Shown here one piece after another: positions 56,880-64,000 of a DNA stretch of 64,000 nucleotides (position 1 is the first letter of the stretch; each line of letters starts with the position of its first letter). The notes below the pieces were generated by a model, which ran no database searches, was not told the origin of the DNA, and saw only the letters and a list, made by a program, of their open reading frames with translations. Location: contig WNNJ02001190.1 in assembly GCA_012934845.2 (NCBI GenBank), positions 62,001 through 126,000 of the forward strand, given 5' to 3'. Both the position numbers and the translations under genes were made by a program. Origin of the DNA: Pomphorhynchus laevis. Its lineage: Eukaryota; Acanthocephala; Palaeacanthocephala; Echinorhynchida; Pomphorhynchidae.

Positions 56880-59035
56880 ATTGAAATTTGTCTTGGTTAT
56901 ATTAAGTTCTTACAAAAATTTATGTGTTCCAGCTAATTACAATAAATAACATACAAGCGTCGAAGGATTTCCAGAGCGGGTACACTGCTCCGTATGCTAC
57001 CGGGATTTAATGCCTGTGGCAAGTGGACTTGTTCGGCAGCACGGTCGATGCTTAACTTGCCCTGGCTCCGGCAAGCCTCCAACGATTCACAAACTAAATA
57101 CAGCAACTGCCTACTCCAATGGCAATCCAACCGCTTTTCCAAGCCTCCAAAGTTCGTTATCGAGCATGGAACTACTTTGCGAGAACGTAGTCTGGTTCGG
57201 CGAATACCACGTGCAGCGAGGTCCACTGTAGCAACCTCGCTTGTTGAACTAATAAATGCTGTCAACGCTTGCCCGCTAAATGATAATCCATGGATGCAAC
57301 TCCTCGGATTCGCGAAATCAGTCTTGCGCGTGCCACTAACGAACAGGGGTAACTGTACTGTGTCGCTAGGGTCGACGTTAAAGTCAGCATGCATGTCGTA
57401 CGGTTAAGGGGCAATCACAACAACCAGTACACCAAGAACTAAACCTGTATATCGCCGGAATGATCAACTTCGAAACAAGGTTTCTGAAAAGTTGGAGGAT
57501 GGTGATATTCGTGGAGCGGTACGACTGCTTGCCGATAACAACCAGCTGTTGAGTGCGGACGAGCAGACTATCGAGCTTTTGCGTCGCAAACATCCAGAAC
57601 GGCGGTTACTTTATAATGAAAGCTGCGCACGTCCGCGGTCAAATCTCGATTTAGGTCCACTTATTTCGGGTCCTTCTGTCTTGTCGGCTCTCCAGTCATT
57701 TCCACCGTCTTCTGCTGGGGGCGCTGATGGCCTGAGTCCTTCTCATCTACGTGACCTAGTTAGTCGTTCGAGTGGTGTCGCAGGAGACATACTACTGAAA
57801 TCTATTTGTGAGTTTACAAGTAACATCCTTGCGGGTAAAGTGGCAACCTCGATCAGGCCTATATTATGAGGAGCCAAGCTTCTGGCTTTCGTAAAAGGGG
57901 ACGGTGGAGTCAGACCTATAGCTGTTGGGTGTACCTTCCGCCGGCTAGCTGCTAAGGTGGCTTGCAGATTTGCTACCGAGAGAGTGGTTGGCATGCTTCT
58001 TCCAAATCAACTTGGCGTCGGTGTGTTTGGGGGTGTTGAGGCCGCAATTCATGCAGCGAGATGTTTTGCTGAACACGGTTTGGTAGGCAATTTAGCGATG
58101 GCAAAGTTAGACTTCTAAAATGCCTTTAACTCAATCAGCAGGAGCGCAGTCCTTCAGGTTGTGAAGAAGGAAATCCCCGGGGATCCAGGACTTAGTGGAA
58201 ATGTGCTACGCTTACCAAAGCACACTTCTCTTCGAGGACAATGTGATTGATTCTAAAGAGAGAGTACAACTAGGGGATCCTCTCGGTCCTCTCCTGTTCT
58301 CACTTACAATCAACAGTCTGACCCACAGTCTTTTGTCACCATTAGCTGTTTGGTATCTGGATGACTGCTGCATAAGGGGAGAAGTTTTCATTCTAATCAA
58401 TGATATCGAACACATTCAAACTCAAGGAGCAAAAATTGGATTGTTCTTACGGTCAGACAAATGCCAAGTGATTTCTTAAAGCGGTACCTATATTCAACAT
58501 CTACTTGATATAATGCCAAACGTAAAAGTCTGTGATGTGTCATCCGCGGACTTGCTAGGCGCTCCGCTTTGCGCCGGATTTCACCTCGATATGTTCTTAG
58601 AATCGGCTATCACACAACTTCAGCAGGTAGGCCGAAAGCTCTCAAAACTTGCGAAGCACGACGTCTTCTTTGTACTTCGACATTGTTTGACGCTGTTAAA
58701 GATCAACTTCCTTTTACGCTGCGCACCGTGTTATACAAACGGCCTCGTGAAAGCCTTCGACAAGGAAGTTCGCAGTTCTCTGGAGGAAATCCTTAACCTC
58801 AGGCTCTCTGACATAGCCTGGCGTCAAGCCTCGCCACCTGTTAATTGGTGTTGCCGGGGCGATAACTTCAAATTTTTTGACAAAATTGGGCAATATGTTG
58901 GTGGTGGCAACAGATGATCGAAGAGCTGCCAATTTCCTCTTGCAGCGTTTAAGCTGTGCAGTGCAGCGGGGAAATGCAGCGTGCCTGTTAGAGGTCGCTC
59001 GAGACGGAAACCTCCCAACTTAACGATACTGAAAT
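56880..59035 (+). mobile_element. Second REL-type LINE, decayed, in the Kirrel-like intron
   Basis: Plus strand. 56994-57407 holds the N-terminal region (TLRERSLVRRIPRAARSTVA, NDNPWMQLLGFAKSVLRVPL). 57492-57869 gives ALQSFPPSSAGGADGLSPSH and LRDL, the RT lead. Then come GGVRPIAVGCTFRRLAAKVA, LAMAKLDF with a stop just after the catalytic Asp, VQLGDPLGPLLFSL and VWYLDDC at 58195-58479, in which the usual A/VDD is LDD. The thumb follows at 58513-58870. An internal deletion then leads straight to the final block LLQRLSCAVQRGNAACLLE at about 58930-59000. Roughly seven stops or frame changes. The leader shares 25 bp with CXC/REL copy 3. Confidence 0.72.
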
Positions 59036-59559
59036 ATCACAAACTATACATTTTTTCTGTAACTTTTATAATTATTGATTTTTTTATATATATTTGATTT
59101 TTGATTTTTAGTTTTTAAAAATCAAAAATAACTTAAAAATTAGTTGATGTTTTTTAAATTCGCTGACATTTCTACTATATTAATAATATTAAGTATTAAA
59201 TATTAATAATATTTAATTATTATTAAATATTATTAAAACATTATTAATTAAATATTTGCCTAATTAAAAAATAAGTATTGGATTTCAAAGATATATATGT
59301 ATTGTTGGTTGTTTAGTTAAAACTAGCACAATTAAAGCAAAAAACAGCGTATATTATTTAAATTTCCATAGTAACCGGGCACAGCCCTTCTTCGGTGAAA
59401 GTTCCACGCAATATCTACAATTCATAAAAAAAGAAGTTATCAGTTCATAATAAATTCATAATGAAAATTATATTCAGAAAGCAAGGCAAAACAGTGGTCG
59501 ATGTGCACATATCTACCACCTGTGTTAGTGCACGTGGTAGATGTGTTCACTGTTTAAGT

Positions 59560-60660
59560 GGCGATCTGCCATCAACTGCCCAATCCAATATAACTTCCGC
59601 TCTTTATGTTTCGCTGTATCCATAATGTTGGATTATAATATCGTTGTACGCATCTGATGGTTAGGGTTTTCGATGCAATGCTTCGCTGTCCCATCATTCT
59701 TAGGCCTATTATGTGATTATCGCATCGTCTTGCGAGGGCGCGAATATTCATCTGACCACCAGTTTGACCCACCTACATATACGAACAGGCCTCACACATT
59801 GCGAGGTAAACAAACAACGCCCTTGCGTTTGCAGCTATTCACACCGCGAATATGATATTTCGCTTTTGTAATTGTGCTGCAAAACGTATCAGTGTCATTC
59901 ATTTCGTTGCAACATTTACAGCGCTTATCCCTACATGGCCTGCTGCGGCCGTCCGCCAATTTTGTCCCAGGTTTCTTCATAAGGCTACCAATTGTGTTCT
60001 TATTGCGGAAAGCGATACGTGGCTGTTGACTCATTGATCGACAGTCGACATCCACGGTGTTAATCGCAGCTACAAAGTCGCGTTGCAACTTGTCCAGCTT
60101 AGGGTGGTAGACAAATGTGTTATATTGGCAATCACTCGCAGGTTTCGGGGTTTCCGTTAGAAGGTCGTTTCTGTTCAACTTAAGAACAATCTGCTTTTGC
60201 TTAGTAAGAATATTCTGTCGATACCCCCTTTTACTCAATTCCGATATAAGGGCGTTCGCATTAAGCACGTAGTCGTCAGTCCTCGTACAGATTTTACGGA
60301 TGCGCATAAATTCGTTTCTGACTATTGCCCATTTCACGTGTTTGGGGGCACAACTCCGCGCGTGCATGATTGAGCGTATTCTTATAAACTTCCTATGTAC
60401 TGTTGTTATCAAATCATCTCCGCTCTTCAGGATCTCAGTATCAAGGAAAGTCGCGACATTACTAACTTTATGAGTAAAGCGTGGTTCACTGTATTTATTA
60501 ATGCCGTTAACACAAGATTCTAATTCGAATTTCTTATGTTCCCAAATCGCAAAACCGTCGTCAATACAACGCCACCAGACAGTTGGTTTATTCGGCAATG
60601 TGGATATATATTCCTCTTCAATGGTAGATACACATAGACCTGTAAATACAGGATACATAG
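59560..60660 (-). mobile_element. Penelope-like element of a second family
   Basis: ORF 59792-60658 (288 residues) has the RT palm with WRCIDDGFAIWEHKKFEL (IDD catalytic pair), then FTHKVSNVATFLDTEI and a thumb (WAIVRNEFMRIRKICTR). Next comes the PLE linker with the CxxC-type cluster CRDKRCKCC and HIRG...CKRKGVV. Minus frames at 59560-59790 look like a degenerate GIY-YIG domain (SNWWSDEYSRPRKTMR, HCIENPNHQMRT). The N-terminal RT half is missing and the endonuclease is broken. It is clearly different from the P1-P3 family. The 266-bp palindrome lies just upstream. Confidence 0.78.
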
Positions 60661-60727
60661 ACTTACAAATATATATTTAATATTATCATCAAATCAAACT
60701 CGAGAGCCCATTGAGGCTGCTTTCAAA

Positions 60728-60993
60728 TAAATCGTTAAATAAATCAAGAATCGAGTAACAGCAGCGATTTTTCTTTTATAGCACAATACAAGGGCTAAGC
60801 TTTCGGCGTAAAAGCCTTCTTCAGAGTTGTAAGTATTTACTAATCAAGACAATGTTTTAACCAAACAATTTTCTTGATTACTAAATACTTACAACTCTGA
60901 AGAAGGCTTTTACGCCGAAAGCTTAGCCTTTGTATTGTGCTATAAAAGAAAAATCGCTGATGTTACTCGATTCTTGATTTGTTTAACGATTTA
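60728..60993. repeat. Near-perfect palindrome with arms of about 130 bp
   Basis: 60728-60855 and 60862-60993 are reverse complements with only a few differences (TAAATCGTTAAA.AAATCA ... at both outer ends), separated by a spacer under 10 bp. Each arm contains CTGAAGA, a GGC/GCC stem and GAAAGCTT (minus 60797-60824, plus 60897-60925), a hammerhead-like core. It lies at the 5' side of the minus-strand PLE and probably represents that element's inverted terminal repeat. Confidence 0.85.
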
Positions 60994-61214
60994 TATATAG
61001 TAGTATGATACTAGTGATCCTGTTATGGATGCTTAATTATCTATCGAATATTTGCTATATCACACAAGGTGACTTTCACATTGAAAAACAGCTACAAAAT
61101 CCTTCCTTCATTACTTCCAATTCTATACACTATTACAATTAACGGCCCATTGCCACAGCATTTTCGTTTCGTCCGCTTTCTGTCACATAATAGAGAAGAG
61201 TTGGTAGTCAACAT

Positions 61215-61247
61215 TCTGATGAGCCCGGGGCTACCGGGCTCATCAGA
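61215..61247. repeat. 14-bp perfect GC-rich hairpin
   Basis: TCTGATGAGCCCGG, loop GGCTA, CCGGGCTCATCAGA. It is strikingly GC-rich in an AT-rich intron. The left arm starts with CTGATGA, but no GAAA box follows, so it is not a hammerhead. Confidence 0.8.
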
Positions 61248-61784
61248 CATGTGGAAATGTATATTTAAAAATTTGAATAATTGCTTTGATATCTGAGAAA
61301 TATCCTATGTATATTTTCCACAAATCTTGAAACCTTTGACTTGGTAAAATATTTGGAACACATGTATATTAACTGCGAAAGAAGGTTTATTTCGACATTT
61401 TAATAGTTTTAATCTCATCAAAAACAATAAAATAAAAGCTATTAACTTACGATATTTTCAAGTTATACATTTTTGACCACGTGTGAAAAAATGTTAGATA
61501 AATGTCTTTATAATATCATGTCTTATTCGACTTTTTAATATATGTTTTTCTTAGTTGTTTAAACTGACATAATTAATTATACCAAAAGTAGTGATATATA
61601 TACCAAAACGTAAATATCATTAATTATTGCGAAATAACATTGTTTACTATTGCTCGAACTATTTGATTCAAACAAATCAAGAAGAGATCTAATGAAATGT
61701 AATATTAAATTAGTTAATGACGGTTGAAATTACAAATATGAAATATTATTTTTATTTGTACAAATAAGTGTGTTAAGGCTTTAG

Positions 61785-61957
61785 TCGTGATTTGCCCGCA
61801 TATGCGCGATACTCTGTCATTGGAAATGCAGATAAAGGACAGCACGATCTTCACATTCGATCAGTAAACTTAGCGGATGAAGGTGTTTATTCATGTGAAG
61901 TTTCAAAATTTGGAAATAAGGATCATTTACAAGCTCACGCATTTTTAAACGTTATTG
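61785..61957 (+). CDS. Kirrel/nephrin-like receptor, exon 2 (Ig1 3' half)
   Basis: The 173-bp exon has acceptor GGCTTTAG at 61784 and donor ATTG|GTGAGT after 61957 (phase 1). It encodes RDLPAYARYSVIGNADKGQH, DLHIRSVNLADEGVYSCEVS and ending LNVI. RYSVIGxADxGxxxLxI and DxGxYSCEV match Ig1 of KIRREL1 (RYRVVGSADAGQYNLEI...DDASYECQ) closely. The second Ig Cys is in YSC. It joins exon 3 as LNVI-VPPASVTING. Confidence 0.85.
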
Positions 61958-63840
61958 GTGAGTAAAACATTAATTTTTATTATTATTTTCTCAGAAACAA
62001 TATTAAATTATATATAATATTGAAATATATAGTTAATTATCATTTTTATAAATGATATAAATATTTTTTTAAATAATTTTACATTTTTAAAATATTTTAA
62101 GAGAAGTACGGAGCAAACTTTCACAGTTCATTCACTTAAACAATGCATAGTTTTACGGTTATAGTTGTTTAATACGGAGAGTATCTGGCAACGTTTAGTT
62201 ACTTAAGGATAAATCATATGTCGAGCGATGTTGTGTTGATGTACTCACGAGTTTTAAATTACTTAACTATGGATTTTATTTAATTTATATGTAATGTAAT
62301 AATGGAAATATTTAATGAGCACGGTAAAAATGAACTTATGTAGCCTTCTTAAATAGATAATTTGGTGAATTATCCTTCTTGCAGAACCGTTTATCGGATT
62401 CTTGGTTATTCTCGTTTTCACTGTTGATATTCATAAATATAATTAATATTTAATTATATCTTAATATTTATATTTTATATTTAATGAAAATGTATTAATA
62501 AACATACTTTAATAGGAAATTTTAAAGGTTAATCCATAACTATGATTAATCGATCGTTGTTCGATTACTTATGAGATTTAGGCATAGAATGACAAAAAAG
62601 TGCAAATTTACTAACACTAATGACGACATATAGAAAGATTTTGCAGAGTGTTACTCGCTTTTCATATTAATCAGATCCCCTATGTCAGTATCCTGAATGT
62701 ACTAAATGTATATTCAGTACATATATTTAGTAAATTAAAGATAAAGATATTGATATATTGGGACATATATCTTTCATATCAAATAAAAATCTGGTTTTAA
62801 TACTAAATAAATATTTTTGAAAGTTAATAACTCATAACTCCGACAAAATACATAATATCCCCTTTGTTTTAACTTCTAATTGAATTACATCTAAGTTAAC
62901 TGAAATTTACAAAGTTATAAAGTTATATATCTCTACTTTTATTTTCATTGATATGATAAAAAACAGAAACACGGATATTTATAAAACACGGAATAGTGCC
63001 ATGATTATCTTTAAAAACAACAAAAATTATTAAGATTTTTACATCGAAGCTATATAATGTTTAGTCCATAATAAAGCTTGAAATCTTACTAATTAATTCG
63101 TTACTCTCTTCAATCGTAAAGGAGTTCGTATATACATCACCCTATACTAAAATTAGCTTTTTTGCCTTTTTGTAATTAGCGGATTGTATATTATATATAA
63201 TTAATTATAAATTGTATAATTTATAATTAATTAATTATTAATTAATTAATTAATTTTGCCTCTTTGTAAAAAGCGAGATTCTATGAGGCAATAAGGCAGC
63301 GAATGGATAATTGGCTTTGAGAATTTTCAGCAAACTATACATTATGCTAGCCAACCAACCTGTTAGATGCTGGAATTATAGAATTCCACAGTTTATTTCT
63401 TTCATTTCTATATTAAGATTTCAAGAAGTTCAATATGTCAGTTAAAGATTCAGCGGGTTAAAGTGAATAGACGTAGATCTTAGAATATAAGAATAAACCC
63501 ATGAAATTGTGAGTTGCGGTAAATCTTCTAGTAAGTTAGGTGAATAGCTATATTTGACTTATTTCTACTGATCGTTTGGCTAGCACTACCTGGATAAATT
63601 GAATTGGCAATGCACAATATGTCCTGTCACATTTAATATATACGTGACAATATGCAGTATAAAATAATTATTAAATATTATTAATTAATATAATTAATAT
63701 TATATTATATTATAATAAATTTATTAATTATTAATTAATATAATTAATTAATAATATATTATAATAAATTAATATTAATATTGGTTATTAAATAATTATT
63801 GAAATAATTATGTTGTGATTTGACTTTTTAAATTGTCTAG
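61958..63840. other. Kirrel-like gene intron 2, AT-rich
   Basis: No coding sequence is seen. A/T microsatellites lie at 63180-63250 and 63655-63800. Confidence 0.6.
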
Positions 63841-64000
63841 TTCCACCAGCATCGGTAACAATCAATGGAAGTGAGCAGCATCAATTCCTAGTGAAAAGTG
63901 ACGAAAAAGTTCTTATACTGGAATGTAAAGTACTCAATAGTAAACCGGCTGTAAACCTTTCATGGAGTGATGGAGATTCTCAAATAATCAACGATGTTAA
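63841..64000 (+). CDS. Kirrel/nephrin-like receptor, exon 3 (Ig2 start), runs off the window
   Basis: Acceptor AATTGTCTAG at 63840, phase 1. It encodes VPPASVTINGSEQHQFLVKS, then DEKVLILECKVLNSKPAVNL and SWSDGDSQIIND. VPPxxxxIxG opens Ig2 in this family (KIRREL1: IPPEDTRIDGGPV...[20 protein letters not shown]). The Cys of LECKV and Trp of LSW are present. The exon continues past 64000, and the remaining Ig domains and membrane segment must lie to the right. Confidence 0.83.

Larger units (their letters stand above)
56191..61784. other. Kirrel-like gene intron 1
   Basis: A 5.6-kb intron almost entirely built of transposon sequence: a fold-back repeat, a LINE, a PLE and a large palindrome (separate entries). 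Positions 59035-59540 are AT-rich, with nothing recognised. Confidence 0.6.

Noticed and set aside
56933-57394. Minus ORF of 153 codons at the start of the second REL LINE
   Set aside because: The plus strand carries the RT-lineage motifs; this is its reverse shadow.
61069-61296. 75-codon plus ORF upstream of Kirrel exon 2
   Set aside because: Contains the GC-rich hairpin, has no domain, and lies inside the predicted intron.
1-64000. tRNA, rRNA or CRISPR features
   Set aside because: No tRNA-like cloverleaf with an intact B box, no rRNA core sequence and no regularly spaced repeat-spacer array was found by eye. A tRNAscan and Rfam run would be decisive.
1-64000. LTR retrotransposons or other capsid-bearing elements
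   Set aside because: No paired long terminal repeats, gag-like zinc knuckle with protease, integrase or capsid motif was seen; the RTs present have LINE or Penelope motifs.

Overview
The window is AT-rich DNA from an animal, probably an invertebrate. The evidence is split genes with GT-AG introns of 2 to 6 kb, exons of metazoan families (Tudor and Kirrel/nephrin-type Ig domains), a broken intron-less copy of the animal chromatin gene NURF301/BPTF, and a dense retrotransposon load of LINEs and Penelope-like elements (PLEs). I cannot name the species. No rRNA, tRNA, CRISPR or prokaryotic operon was found.

Layout. 1-1300: decayed APE-type LINE (minus). 2.3-14.9 kb: a Tudor-domain gene on plus, with four predicted exons joined by phase-1 introns. 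Intron 1 carries a LINE tail, the NURF301/BPTF retropseudogene, PLE pieces and a dead duplicate of exon 3. Intron 3 carries a 275-bp direct duplication and PLE ends. 15.1-16.7 kb: an unrecognised broken ORF (minus) beside PLE reverse transcriptase and GIY-YIG pieces. 17-22.7 kb: mostly repeat debris. 22.7-34.75 kb: a cluster of one LINE family with an N-terminal cysteine cluster (CXC-like), a reverse transcriptase, a zinc knuckle and a restriction-like endonuclease. Six minus-strand units lie head-to-tail, one of them with an uninterrupted 1012-residue ORF, and a decayed plus-strand copy follows. 35-43.5 kb: unknown coding-like pieces, a LINE endonuclease fragment and an inverted pair of PLE copies. 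43.5-50.5 kb: AT-rich with one LINE tail flanked by a target-site duplication. 50.6-52.1 kb: a third PLE copy. 56.0 kb to the window end: the 5' part of a Kirrel/nephrin-like adhesion receptor gene on plus. Its first intron holds a fold-back repeat, a second restriction-endonuclease-type LINE, a PLE of another family and a 266-bp near-perfect palindrome.

How it fits together. Only two host genes are supported, Tudor and Kirrel-like. Nearly everything else is retroelement, so the reverse transcriptases of these LINEs and PLEs are the likely source of the BPTF retrocopy. The most interesting signals are the LINE cluster whose copies seem to land in each other's AT-rich 3' tails, a conserved 3' hairpin in that family, repeated hammerhead-ribozyme-like cores near PLE ends, and PLE copies with internally shuffled segments.
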